From Agarophyton chilense (taxonomy: Eukaryota; Rhodophyta; Florideophyceae; Gracilariales; Gracilariaceae): DNA of 64,000 nucleotides. The notes under the pieces were generated by a model. It ran no database searches. It was not told the DNA's origin and saw only the letters and a program-made list of their open reading frames with translations. Positions within the stretch are counted from its first letter, which is position 1. Every line of letters starts with the position of its first letter. Shown piece by piece: positions 21,641 to 33,354 of the stretch. The translations under genes and the position numbers were made by a program. Location: the NCBI GenBank assembly GCA_030374765.1, contig JARGXX010000092.1:1951001-2015000 (forward strand). Reading direction: 5' to 3'.

Positions 21641-22247
21641 CTCTAGACACACCGAAATGGGTAGTAGTAGAACAGAGGTACTTTATACAGAGATTACGCA
21701 CCCAACCTTGCTCGTTACATCTCAAGATGAGTACTTTTGAAAACTTTCTACAGCATTTGCGACAGATGGCACTCTCCACTGAGGTTTTAGCTATGTCTAA
21801 TAACCACTTAGTGAGAAATCTCTCGCCGAAGAGAAAAAGTTACAAAACAACGTTCTAACGTTCGACTTAGTACCTGCAAAGACGCTGGATGTTGACTTGC
21901 ACTTCGGGGATTAAGCGTCGCCGCCAATAGCTACGCTGGATGCTGAAGAGAAGACCGTCGCGGACCGCTTTCGGCCAACCACGTCGAAAGTATCGCCTGG
22001 TACTGTTGCGAGATCATCAGATTTCAGCGCCATGATGTATCTACTACGCGGAAGAGTCTCGGCACAAGCCGGAAGATCACCGTATTCAGGTCGCTTTATT
22101 CTCTTCCTAGCTCCCTCCTCCTCCTCCTCGGGTTATCTCTCGTCCCTCGTTCTTTTCTCCTTTTATACTCATGGTCTGTCCTCTCTATTACCCCTGTCCT
22201 TTCGATCCCTATTCTATGCATTCGACTTCCGTCGTATTGTTGCATAC

Positions 22248-22340
22248 TTCTAATGCTAATGCCGCGTCCAGTCCTGTTGCATTGTTCTAATTCTAATGCC
22301 GCGTCCAGTCCTGTTGCATTGTTCTAATGCTAACGCCGCC
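22248..22340. repeat. 37-bp tandem repeat
   Basis: Two and a half units starting TTCTAATGCTAATGCCGCG, at 22248-22284, 22285-22321 and a partial 22322-22340. The first two differ at one position. Confidence 0.85.
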
Positions 22341-22699
22341 TACACGTTCTTATCTCCATCTGTCCTGCTGCCCTCCGTGTCCACACTCTCGTTGTGTGGC
22401 CCCTCCCGTTCCGGGTGTTCCTTCATCAGTGAGCATTCTGCTCTCGTACTCTTGCACTAAACCTCAATCGTCTTGCCGCCCGTCCGCGGACTACTTCGCC
22501 GTGCTCGTTTCTGCAGTTGCATTCACTCGTTAGGCAGTCCCCTCTCTTTCGTGCCCCTCGCTCTTCGGTGCTGCGTTTTGCACTCAGTATAGTATTCGAT
22601 TGTAACCTTTTCCTTGCACCTGCATTAGGTCTTGTCAATGTGTCATATACGATGACATCGCGGCGCAATTGCTACAAGTCTTCAATGCAGATTCAAACA

Positions 22700-23021
22700 T
22701 GTCACAACTGTACAGAAAGACATACCGGTTACACCTGGCAAGCAAACCGTGTCGCAAGAGAAAGAAAAGACCCGTGATGAGTTTTATACAGTACGGAAGG
22801 ACATAATGTCACCAGTAAATCACACTATGTCGCACAAGAAATCAAAAACAAATGATAACTCTCGTGCAATAGAGAAAGACATACTGGTTAAACCGGGCAA
22901 GCAAACCGTGTCGCACGACCGGTACCAAACCAGAAACGGTACTACTTGTTTGGATGAATCGCGCATTTTCGAATGCAAACAGAGTGTCCCAGTAGATACC
23001 AACAACCTCGTTGAAGACTAG
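22700..23021 (+). CDS. Small frame with three internal repeats
   Basis: An open frame of about 100 codons with three imperfect repeats of roughly 28-36 residues. The repeats begin KDIPVTPGKQTVSQ, KDIMSPVNHTMSH and KDILVKPGKQTVSH, each followed by a charged segment containing T/R. It is rich in Lys, Thr, Ser and Asp. It is not recognised. It may be a fragment of a repeat-containing protein or of the pol linker region of a related element. No promoter or intron signals could be judged. Confidence 0.3.
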
Positions 23022-23596
23022 CTGATCACCTCGAAAGACCCGCACGCCGAAGAAGGTACTAGTTCGTTGTAAAATTCCTTATCTGTGTTCTCAAAATACC
23101 AGTTTAGGGTGTTAGATACAATTTTTGGAGCGCAAACTACTGAAAGTTTTAGTAAAAGTGTAGTACAGGCTAGTTCACGTCTGTCCATGCCAGTGGCACT
23201 CTTAACAAATTCAATATTTCAATATGCTGTGTCACTCGCCTCAGAACTGGGAATGCTAGTCGGAGTCCAATGCTAGTTGAATGCTTCATTTCCGCTCTAG
23301 TTACACACTCACAAACTTCACCTGCAGCACAGCTGAGAAACTAAGTTCATCAATAGAAATTTACTCCTGGAATTTCCTTCCCACAAACCGGAATCCATAA
23401 CTCATTCAACACCCATCCATTGCGTCTCCGAATTAGCAATCGCATAAAAGTCCAGAGGCACACTGCGTGATCTCTCCCGTCGCTCGCTTCGGTTCACTGA
23501 GCCCTCTTCACCTGCACAGAAATTCTTTCCATACCTTAAACGCCCCAGCACCCCTGCTTACCCCAATTCCCTGAAAACACTCTTCGAATCTCTCTC

Positions 23597-23908
23597 TCAT
23601 TTCATATCGCAAATTATCTTCCGTCCCACTCTCTGGCCTACATCCATTGCAGTTATCACCCACTTTTCTTCAAACTTCCCAACATTCCACCCAATTTCCT
23701 TCAACCCCTTACTCTTTGCCTCCCAAACAAAAGCCCCATACACACTTTTCTCTTCTCGTTCCACACCTTCCACGCCCTCTCCTTGGTTTTCTTCTCCACT
23801 TTCGAACCCGTTTCTACTGTAATCGCTCTTCACCTCTTTAAGCTTTACATAAAACTCATTCCTAGTGTTCTTCTCCTCAGTTCTCTTTCTCAAACTTTTC
23901 TCGACCAT
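23597..23908 (-). CDS. Hypothetical Lys/Glu/Gly-rich frame
   Basis: A 103-codon frame in the purine-rich strand of a 1.1-kb C/T-rich plus-strand region. Its product is very polar (EKSLRKRTEEKNTRN, EGVEGVEREEK) and ends with a less charged part (KWVITAMDVGQRVGRK). A second K/R/E-rich frame (MKKTKDVFKRKRDLEGRD) lies just upstream on the same strand at about 23990, separated by a stop. The composition alone could produce such frames, so coding is uncertain. Confidence 0.25.
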   Translation of the reverse strand: MVEKSLRKRTEEKNTRNEFYVKLKEVKSDYSRNGFESGEENQGEGVEGVEREEKSVYGAFVWEAKSKGLKEIGWNVGKFEEKWVITAMDVGQRVGRKIICDMK

Positions 23909-25639
23909 CTGCGGTTACTTCAAAGCTCGCTCCAGCTGCGAATCACGTCCCTCCAAGTCGCGCTTTCTCTTAAACACGTCCTTGGTTTTTTTCATTAAAC
24001 GATCCTTCCGTTTCTGTCCTCTCTCCCTCACCAATTTTAACTCTCACAAAACACTTTAAAACAGCTTTTTATCACGTTCTTTCATTGCCTTTATCTATAT
24101 TACAAATCGTTCGCTCAGCTTCTGCTAGCGCCCCCTCACCACCCTCAACTGTTTCGTATCGCTCTTCCCCACATCATGCTTTCGCTCCTTTACCATTTTC
24201 ATAACTATTCGCGCAAACACCTTCGCAACCCGCCAAATTTCTTCTCTTACAGTCTTTCCCTACTCCTCCTTAACAACCGACATCTCCCCTTCCCCCTAAT
24301 TCCTAGTGCTTGTCATCCACCTTTCCGCCGCACTTCCTTCCCCATTACAACCAAGTCCAACGTCGGAGTTGCGCCCACTAATTCCGCCCTCTAACTTAGT
24401 TCCCCCAAAAATAGCAAACGAAATGACGCGCACCGATCCCAAAGGCATCTCCACGCCGCCACACCTTTTTTTTATGGGCACCACCCCCCATTTTTTCATT
24501 ATTTTCTAAAAACCCTTTCAGGATCCTACTCCAAAACAGTACTATACCACAAAGAACCACTTAATGCTAGCACAACGGATGAAGGAATGGTTGTGATCCG
24601 TGCTTTTGCACCCATGACTCCCCGCGACTTGTATTTGATTTAATTATGGCGCTTGCCTCCATGCAGAGTACGGCGTTCACACTGCCTTTCAACTGATTCT
24701 AGGTTTCCAGAACTGTCTTTGCGTCTTTTCTCCTCGCATGTGTCTTCCGTGGATTTTGCAGTATTTTGCCAAGTTGTTGAGGCGACATTGCATGTTGTGA
24801 ATTTCACGGCGTGCGCTATGTTCTGGAGCGTCCATGGCTTTTCCCCAATTGTACAGGAGTCCTGGTGGACGCAGTGCGAGGTACGTGTGACCGTGTTGTG
24901 CGACTTTGTGTGGGAAAATGTCTGTGAGGTGGCATTTCTCTTGTTTCTGCGTGAGGTGCGATATGAACGATGGGCGGTGGGAGCAATGCGCGCTGTGAGC
25001 TGTGCGCTTTGTGCTTTGCGTAGTATGGGCGCAGACTGTGTAGGTTGTGCGCGTTATACAATGAAAGCGATGCTTGGTGAGCGCCATGGGTGGTGCGTAT
25101 GAACCGCAATGAGAGCCGAGCATGGTGCGAGCAGCGCATAATACGGGCAGCAGAGCAATATGCATTTTGAATGTGCACTGCTCTGTTGCCGTTTTGCGAG
25201 GTGTCGCAGAGGCTGTGGTGTGCGTTGTGAGCGCTGTGTGGCGGTGTGCAATGTCGGCGATATGAGGGGCGTATATTGTGTACGGTGTATATTGCGGCTG
25301 CACGGGGTGCGATTAGAGCAACGTGCGATGCGAGCGAGAAGCGATGCGGGCAAGGCTTGATTTGTTTGATCCATGGTCCGGGCGTTGCGCTGTCCGAAAA
25401 GTGTGTCGTGCGGACAGAGGTAAAATAGGCATCTAGGGTGAGCAAACGTCGTGCTGCCAGTTTTAGGCTCGTCTTAATACGGGTGGTGGGCGTTACGATC
25501 GTCTCGCGCAATGTTCAATGCGAGCGAAACGCGATGAGAGCTCTGCGCGATGCGTGCGATGCGGGCGAGCTTTACGAGATCACAGACGCACGAAAGGAGG
25601 CGGAGCATGCCACGGCGCGGAGTGCTTCTAACCATCGAT

Positions 25640-26345
25640 GGGAAATTATGCGTGTTGACACGGTAAATGGCTCTAAAGATGCACCAATCAACGCACAAGG
25701 CGGCCAATGCAACAATACATGGCACGCCAATGCGCGACAGACTTCGACGTTAAGTTCACCAACGTCAAGACGGAAAATCCTACGCAAGCTCGCAGAGCGT
25801 GACTCAGAAACCAATCTTGGAGATAAGTCAGCGCTCCTTCGAGCGGTGACTAACACAAGAGACAAGTCGGAATTTAATTCAAGCCCGGTGTTCGAAAGAT
25901 CGCGCATCGGGAAGTCCCTGGGGCACACCGTCAAAAACGACGAGATTGTGAACAGCGCGACGCGGGAAGTAATGCGTGCAGAGGTTGGAACGTCGCAGAA
26001 ACCTATTAATATCTCTCTTTAAACCAAGGATAGCCAGTACCGAGATGTAGACTCTTTAGGAGATGGAGACAACGAGCAAAATGCAGTTTTGGAAACTACT
26101 CCACAGGGTGCTGTGATACGAACAAAGCATGGTCGGGAGTCTACGTACAGAAACCGGTGGCGACCACATCGTGGAGCATTACTGCCGTCCGCATCGATAC
26201 ATTCAATACCTCGTCCAAATTGTAAAAGTTTGGTCCCGAGAACGACTCAGAGAAACCGTTGGAACATCTCCCACGTTCTAAAGCTGTGCAATATCACTCC
26301 AAAACGCAAGCAGTCATCCCAGCAAAGATTACGAAGTACCAAGTA
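25640..26345 (+). pseudogene. pol: B pol C-terminus with chromodomain remnant
   Basis: The pre-chromodomain linker (SRRKILRKLAERDSET) parallels A's (PKRASPRRLAERPPG). The chromodomain region reads RYIQYLVQ, then in a neighbouring frame SEKPLEHLPRSKAVQYHS, matching A's YIQYLVRW and DEPIEHLPRSKVVQYHRR. Frameshifts break it. The chromodomain is thought to direct integration to particular chromatin in this group. Confidence 0.75.
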
Positions 26346-26350
26346 AAATA

Positions 26351-26430
26351 GCTGAACGACAGTAGTGGGGGTCAAACCACAGTAGTGAGGCTTCAACCAC
26401 AGTAGTGAGGCTTCAACCACAGTAGTTGGT
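26351..26430. repeat. 20-bp tandem repeat, four units
   Basis: Units of CTTCAACCACAGTAGTGAGG end at 26370, 26390, 26410 and 26430 with a few changes. The array lies between the chromodomain and the antisense remnant of B. Confidence 0.9.
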
Positions 26431-26576
26431 CATAAATCACATAGATCGATAAAAAATGAAGCAAAATAGCTCTGAAACACATCAGCATCAGATTATTTTG
26501 CAAAAGTTAAGCTCGATTTTTATTCGTTTTGATCGATATACTGTAACACCAAGACGTCGGAAACTACATTATGTCA

Positions 26577-28190
26577 TTAACTCAAGCTACCCTTAGTACG
26601 GGTCTTCAATTTTCGCGAAGGGTTGTTGTTGTCCCGCATCATGAGACTTTCACCTTGAAGGTAGGCTATCAGCGCCGCTATTATTGCAGCGACATCACCC
26701 TTTTGGACGTTGCTGCCCAGTCCAACCCGGCCGAAGAACTTGGAGGTCACTGCTGCCTTACCTGAAGGCACAGGGAGTTCACCGCCAGCAGCGGATACTC
26801 TCTTACTTGGGGTTATAATCGATGAAACTGGACTGCTACTGCTCGCCGCAGCCGCAGGCACGAACCCCACCCGAGTAGGGTTAGCCAAATATTAGAATGG
26901 AACGTTTAAAACTTCCGGAGTAGTTGGTGCTCCCCCAGTGGATCCATTAACACCCTCTATGGTCTTTTTCATCCACTAATAAGGCACTTTATCCACCATG
27001 AGATCTCCACCGTCGTACACGTTGTAATAATCGTCTTCGTCGACAAAACGGATCGTATGTCTTACAGAAAGATACATCTGCACAAGCTAGCAGTCGTTTG
27101 TTTCTTCAAAAGAGGCTTTTTACCCTTCCTAGGGGTTGAAGTACACAAAGTCTCCCGTATGCGGGGTTCACCGTCAGGGTTAAGGGTTCTGTGTCCGGTC
27201 TCCGTCAGTCCTACCGCTTTGCTTGAATGGCACCGCACGCCAGTCGACCTCCTGGTCGATATATTCGAAAAGTTGGTCCATCTCCTCGGCGACAGATTCT
27301 TCACGAAATAGGATGCTCAGGTCCAGCGCTTGGATCGCGTGGTGAATCCGCAACGGGAGGAACCACATTCGATACTAGTTTTGAGCCTCATATATTATGA
27401 TAGCCGCAGTGCGAACAGCCGATTAATTCACGACCATAGACCAAAGCCCAGACTGAGGCTCCTAAAAGATGTAAGAACCGTAATTTGTGACGATTAGAGA
27501 AAGCTCGATATAAAAGCCTTTCCAGGTTTCGAGGTGCGATCACCAAATGGGATAGGAACGTACCGACCACGTTGGTTGCCCACGCGGATGCGTTCGAACT
27601 CAACACTTCGGTAAGGTACAATATACCCGAGTGGGGATCGTGAGCGCCGTTCGAAACGAATCCTCATCAAGAACTTGTCTCGTGTAAGACGCCGCGTAGA
27701 GCGGAATCCTGCCTGATTGATTCGTCAACTTCAGCACATTGCCTTCTTGCGTGCAATTGGATTACGCCTCTATTCAACGGTTTCAAAACCTGCAAGGCGG
27801 TCTAAATAACGCATTTCATCTTGCGTTCATTACAAGCTGATGACGAATCCGAGACCATCTGAGATCAGAAACTCAAAAGAAGCTCGGCGAAGAAGTTAAT
27901 GACCGAGAAAGGCGGAAGCCGCATTGGCTGAAGCAGGCGATTCGACAAAGCCACGAACCGCATGATGCATCTGCATCGTTACGCGGCGAGGCCAATCCAA
28001 CCAAGTGGTGGCAATATACCTAGCGTCACCGGGAAACAGAACCTTCTCATCGGGGTAGATAGCCATCAATACAACATCAAACATCGCGATCGGGTGGATC
28101 CACGGCACAAGAAGAAGGGAACGCACCCCGGTCGACTCTTGAAACCCCACAGTAAGCGGGCCACTTCTGAGAATGATTCGCCATTCTAGT
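26577..28190 (-). pseudogene. Antisense accessory gene remnant of B
   Basis: This is the same family as the antisense protein of A, in the same place relative to pol. Matches from the N-terminus are VPWIHPIAMFD and TTWLDWPRRV (28100-28000) against A's APWFPPTAVFD and TSWDWRRRV, MWFLPLRIHHAIQALDLSI and EYIDQEVDWRAVPF (27368-27200), GDFVYFNP (near 27160), and the helical tail GRVGLGSNVQKGDVAAII near 26700. Several frameshifts and stops are present. The weak match between 27400 and 27900 shows deletions or heavy decay. Confidence 0.75.
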
Positions 28191-28330
28191 CAAACCACTT
28201 GCGTTCGCGATCAAGACATGCGGTGTAGGCGCACAACCGCTTTTCGGAAGCGGCATGGAGTGAAACCCGGAAATGAACCCCGAAGTGTTAGGACTCTTGA
28301 AATTAGTTGTCGTTCCTCGCCGGAGGCGGT

Positions 28331-28929
28331 TGAACAGACCGATTAAATGAAAGAAGACGCCTGTATTTTCGAAGGCTTGACCGAAAAATCGGAGAAAAGG
28401 ATTTTAGGGGCTCGTGTTTGTTTGAGCTCGATTGTTCGCTCTTTGGAGATCAAACCGCGAAGTCGTGGATTGACCTGAAGACGAGGAAGAAAACAGTATC
28501 TTGGAAAGATTTCAAGCCCATTCTCTGGCGTCGGGACAACACAACGGTGATGGATTGGTGCCTCGGGAGGAGGATATGAAGTGACAGCACCAGGGGGATG
28601 GTTTGTTAAGACTTCTGTATTTTTCGTATATGTGCAAGTTACGATAAACATTGCCATAAGCGGGATGTCATTGCCCATTCATACGGACTGCACATCTTTG
28701 AAAACTAGTTACTGTAGAATTGAAAAGCTCTCGGTCTAAAACTGCCCTGTCAGCACAAGCAGAGCTGGTGGTGAGCGCGTGCAGTAGTTTGATTCACCTC
28801 ATTTAGCTATACTAGTCAAGCAAAGGGATACATTTTGTTTTCTTGGTCTGGCTTTTCTTTTTCTTGGGCATCAACAAACGGCCATCACAGTCCTATAAAA
28901 GTTTGATTGCCCCGGAGTCGCTCTTTGCA
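28331..28929. other. No recognised gene
   Basis: Between the end of B and repeat T there are only short frames. One minus frame (28343-28678) has no recognisable domain. No LTR matching A's could be located here. Confidence 0.45.
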
Positions 28930-30362
28930 ACCGCAACCGCTGGTCCCTCTACGAAATGCATGGGGATCTTTGGGTGACTAACAACAAGGGCGTTGGCACG
29001 CGCGCGACAAATACTTTCTTTGAGTTGCGAAATTCATGGAGTATTCTGCAATCGCTGAAACAAACGTATAATAAGTGCCAGCACGGTCTGCACTTTCTAT
29101 ACCATCGCTTGAGTCGAAAGCCATAATGGCGCTTTAGCGAAAATAATCATAGATTTCATAGTTGATTGGTAAGTGTTTTGCTTTAAAAAAAATGCGATCA
29201 TCATCTAGAGTAAACTAGAAGCAAAAATTAATACCTATCGAGTAGTGAGTTTCAGCCCAGTTTGGAGTGGTAAGATCTCGATAAATGGAGATTTGATGCC
29301 TCTGAGTTCTCTCTCCGACGACCATAACCAACAGTACATTTTAAAATATCACTTTCCTTTGGCTTTGAGGCCTTCAACATTATTGAAATGTGAGTTGTCT
29401 GTCTTCTGCATTATATCGAAGCGATTGCCGCTTGAGCAGCAAAACCATACGTATAAATAATCTGTTGGGCGTTTGGCGTAGTACAGAGAACTAGGTAAGC
29501 GATATTCTCTTAACAAGCACTGCTTTTCATATCAATGTATCGTTTGGAGTACCCTTGGCATAGAAGAAAGACAAATTGTATGTATCAATGCTGATTGATC
29601 TATCTAGAGAGCTCACACAAATCAAATATTTTTCAACGGTCGTAAAGGCTTGTTGATGAGCTAGACTCCAGCACTGAACGGAAAAAGTTTAGAAGTGGTT
29701 TAATGCAGGGTTTTCGTTGCAAAAGCCTATCTTTAGATAGAAAGGAAAAAAAATTGATGTAACGTTTTTCGAGAAGAACCGAAAGGATTTTAAACGCCTG
29801 TTTCGGGTTGAAGCAGAAACTCAAAAGCTGAATAAGTCGTTCCACATCCAGAGTGACTCAGTGGAAGCAACCGAGTCTGAACCTTATAAAATATTGACAT
29901 AAGGCTTTTGTTATGCGCTATTTCAAAAAGATTTAGAAAAAACGAAGTTTTATGGAATAATTGTATCAGAATCATCTATTATTGTTTTCGAAGTTGCGGA
30001 GAAGATTTATTTTTGACGATATGTTTTTTCAAATTTTCTCTACTACCAGTGTACGAAAATCAATTACGACCACGTCACATTCTTCACAAAACACCACTCT
30101 TCCGGGGGTACCAATGTACGATCTTACCGCCATCTATTCATTCTTGAAATATTAGCACAGTCCCGGCATCGATTTTAAAATTGAACCCACTACTCAACAG
30201 TTTTGTAAAAAACTGTTTCATGATCTTTATGATGACCGGTAAAAATTAATTACAGTACTAACCGAAAAACCCGCACAATTTTCGACCTAAACAAATTAAA
30301 CAGAAATCATTATTCGGAAAACAGTTTTTCATTCTTTCTACCATGTCCTAGAGTCCATAATT
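28930..30362 (+). repeat. Unidentified repeat T, copy 1
   Basis: Long stretches match T copy 2 at roughly 60-70% by eye: 29050-29460 with 42770-43200 (both contain TCTGCACT, AAGCCATAATG or AAACCATAATG, and CTATCGAGTAGT), and 29540-29930 with 61805-62190 (both contain GATTTTAAA, CTGTTT and TTGACATAA). A coding-like segment (RKDFKRLFRVEAETQKL, about 29775-29830) parallels RDFKCLFSVNAEVEML in copy 2. It is probably a transposon, type unknown. Element C is inserted at its right end. Confidence 0.55.
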
Positions 30363-30996
30363 TGTCGTATAGTGGCAGAAGGTCTGACCTTTGAGGTTGT
30401 CAATGTACTACAATGACCCTGTAGGTGATGGGTGCGAGGGATCATCGGCCATGCAGCTCCGGGCGAGCTACCATCTAGGTGTTGTCAGCCACGTGTAGTG
30501 TTGACATGTACCTTCTGGTTGAGTAATTTTTAGTACTTGTAATTGTAATTATATTCATTTTAGTACAGTAGTGGAGTGGCCACCTGGCACTGTAGCCAGT
30601 GCTGGCCAGGTCTCTGACACTAGGTCAGAGACTGTGCCTTGCTGGCACCTCCCGGGTGATCTGGAGAGTGCAGTACACTGCATATAGGGAACTGCACCTC
30701 CCCCATCCTAATCTGATAAAGACAGGCACCACTTGGGTCACGACTATACCTTTTGGTTCATCGTCTCTCAACTACCACACAGGCTTTCCCGCGCGTCGAC
30801 GCCTACTATCGTTCACCGACACGGTATAGGCTAGTTGCCCCGCCGTTTGTCCCTTCGGGTTTTCACGGTGCCCTGTTACCATCGAGGTTTACTACGTCCA
30901 CCTTCTAAGGTTGAGCGTCAACACGCTCCCTACGGTTGAGCGTCACTACGCTCCCGAGACAAGACAGTAGCATACCCCAGAGGTGATTGTACAACA
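30363..30996 (+). repeat. 5' LTR of element C
   Basis: TGTCGTATAG to ACAACA, matching 40922-41556. It includes an internal inverted repeat around TCTCTGACACTAGGTCAGAGA (about 30609-30629) and a short direct repeat (GGTTGAGCGTCA, twice near 30910 and 30933). Confidence 0.95.
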
Positions 30997-30999
30997 TTT

Positions 31000-31015
31000 T
31001 GGTCTCCCGACTTAG
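31000..31015 (+). promoter_or_regulatory. Primer-binding site of C
   Basis: TGGTCTCCCGACTTAG, three bases after the LTR and identical to A's. Confidence 0.88.
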
Positions 31016-31143
31016 AAAGTATTTTTAGGTTTCGTCGTACCTTCACGGTTCACACGAGATACCGAGAAGGATTGGAAGCTCGTACACCTACTTGGTTTCA
31101 GGAAATCCCGCAAAGCAATACAGGATACCACTATTGGTCACAA

Positions 31144-33354
31144 ATGGAACGACCTAAAAGGAATACGCGTGGTGCGAGCGCCCCGCAAAGCCATAAAGGT
31201 CCTAAAGTAGCCCCATCGGCTCAACCGATTCTTAAGAACCCCGAGGAGCTGCTCTGGAAACCTCGGGACAAAACCGTAAAGGTACATGGTCCGACGCCTA
31301 CGGCAACGGAACCTCAAAGGGAATTACCAATTGAGGTTGCAGCGGAGGAGCTATGGCCTCTGCTCGAAGAGCGAGCGAAAGCGCTCGTCACCCTCGCGGT
31401 CGAGGATGCATTAACCTTTAAGGAGAAGTCGGATACTTGGATGGTTCCGCCCTCAATGGACGTCGATGCATTTACCCGTATTGTGGTTGACCGAGCAGCT
31501 CAAGAGCTATCGGAAAGGATACCTGAAATGGTGAAACAGTATCTCTTTACAGATGCTAGAGAGCATGTTTACCGCGCTGTGCAGGCCCTTTGGGTTTCCG
31601 AGGGATTCGCAGAATCCCAACCTACACAGGTGAACATCGCAAAGCGCATACCACAAGGGTCCCAAATAGGTCATTCCACCCATTCCAAACACTTACCTAC
31701 TGATAGTGAGTACCTACAAGGTCCAAGACAGAGTCAAGAGGTCCAGGGGAAGGTAGATCCTCAAGATATTTATCTGCCACCAATTACTGGTTTCGTTCAA
31801 AAGGATACCCATGGAGGTGGTCCCAAGGACGATTCGTCTGACTCGTTGGATGAACGACGAAGAAACCGAAAAGGGAATAAGCGGAGGACGAAGAGGGGAA
31901 AGAATCGAGAAGATGATTCAGACCCCTACTCGTCAGACTCCAGTTCCGATACAAGTTCATCTTCGGATGATGACCGTAAAGGTAAGAAGAAGAAGAAACC
32001 GAACAGATCGACAAAGAAGTCGTCGAAAAAGACCCGAAAGGGTAAAAAGCGATACAATGAGTAGCCCGACTTTGAGTCGGACACCGAAATGGACCTGGAG
32101 GTGCACCAACCGTTGAACGATATGTTCACCAAAGCGGTCGATTACAGGACTTATCGGTTGATCAACAAGTCTTCTGAATGCACCCAAGAGATCGCTCAGA
32201 AGATTACTAAGCACCACAAGAAGCTCAGCTTCCAAATGGGTGACACAGCCTTCACAGGTACGGATCCTAATGCGGTGATTGATTTTCTATCGAAGTTCAA
32301 GATTGCATGTGACCAAAATGGTTTTTCCGAGGGCGCTGCTATGTGGCTATTTCAGTTTTACCTGAAATGACAAGCATACTACTTGCTGCAGGGTAGGCTG
32401 CGCGGCAATACCTTAGCGATGGATGAGGATGGCACAGAGATGTTGGAGTCATGCCCAGAAGTTGTCAATTTCCTTTTGGAAACATACGCCACCGATGAGG
32501 CTATCCAAGAGGCTTATTCGGAAGTCCTCGCCTACCATCAAATGTCTGGGCAAACCGAATCGGAGTTATCGCTCGCGCTGTGGAATCTGGCAACCCGTTG
32601 TGGTAGTGTGTTCAATACCTCTAGGTTAAAGTCGCTATTTGCCGACAATGTCGACAAAGCGATCCGTTCCCAGGTACTCAACTACCTGGCCACTAACCGA
32701 AAGGTAGACTACAATGGGCTGGCTCGATATTCCCAGGGCCTTTGGGATACCTTTCGGATGAGAAAGAGACCAGCCGTGCCTCCAACCTCGAAGGATAAAC
32801 CGAAAAGGTCGGTCTTGGAAATTGAAGACACAACAACCTCAGAGGGTAGCTCGCACATTGAAGTTCCTACAGGAACCGCTATCTACTTGGTAGCGACCCA
32901 GGGGCGGTTCTCGAAACCTTCGATGGTATGAAATTGGTCGTCAACGAGTACACCAAACTCGGTACCATCGCCGCCAAGTGCGATGAGCTCGCAGAGGATG
33001 CAGGGAGCGAGCTCCCATAACTCGCCACCCACATCCTACGCCACTGCTCCTACCAACCAGGTTTCGAAGTCCCCCTCAATGGTAACGCGAGACCCCCAAA
33101 CCGGAGGACTCGTTTGCTGGTTCTGTCTCGCGACAGACCATTTGGCAAACAATTGCGCTAACTTACCTCCAGGGATGAGAGACCAGTTGATTCAGGCTCG
33201 CACTCAGAATCACCAACGCCTATATAAGTCTACAACGCAAACACCAAATAGGTTCCAACCCCGTACACCGGTACAGGTCAATACCATCGAGGAAACACCA
33301 AACTTGGACTCAACCCCTCCGGTACAGGAGGAAAACACCGAACGGTTGGCGTAA
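31144..33354 (+). pseudogene. gag: Gag of element C, three internal stops
   Basis: The first ATG (MERPKRNTRGASAP) is at 31144; the frame opens further upstream with a non-ATG codon. An N-terminal helical part, a strongly acidic/basic region (DPYSSDSSSDTSSSSDDD then a Lys/Arg run) and the capsid core (VIDFLSKFKIACDQNGFSEG) follow, matching D's gag (VLRFLSLFRTACDQNGVHEG). A canonical CCHC zinc knuckle, CWFCLATDHLANNC, lies near 33115. In-frame stops occur at 32062 (TAG), 32368 (TGA) and 32929 (TGA), with no frameshift. The gag stop overlaps the pol start in TAATG (33352-33356). Confidence 0.88.

Larger units (their letters stand above)
22030..25600. other. Unexplained 3.5-kb insert inside B
   Basis: Aligning B to A by eye leaves this stretch without a counterpart. 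It is a patchwork: pyrimidine-rich DNA and a 37-bp tandem repeat (22080-22600), a small frame with internal repeats (22700-23021), a strongly C/T-rich plus strand (23400-24520), and a G/T-rich, TG- and CG-dinucleotide-rich part (24650-25580). No transposase, terminal repeats or duplication were found. It could be host DNA, a satellite-like insert or an unknown element. Confidence 0.5.
18585..28330 (+). mobile_element. Degenerate chromovirus B (A-like), composite region
   Basis: A heavily mutated relative of A on the plus strand. It starts inside RT (about 19150), runs through RNase H and integrase to about 21640, resumes with the chromodomain at 25640-26340, and then has the antisense gene remnant (about 28190-26577). 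Gag and the 5' LTR are missing and no clear 3' LTR was found. About 3.5 kb of unrelated DNA interrupts it (22030-25600). The outer limits are approximate. Confidence 0.75.

Noticed and set aside
22248-22340. CRISPR-like array
   Set aside because: Head-to-tail units without spacers. The host is eukaryotic.
24689-25511. Minus-strand frames of 204 and 231 codons
   Set aside because: They are products of the GT-rich composition: His/Thr/Ala-rich, overlapping, no domain, and matched by plus-strand frames of similar quality.
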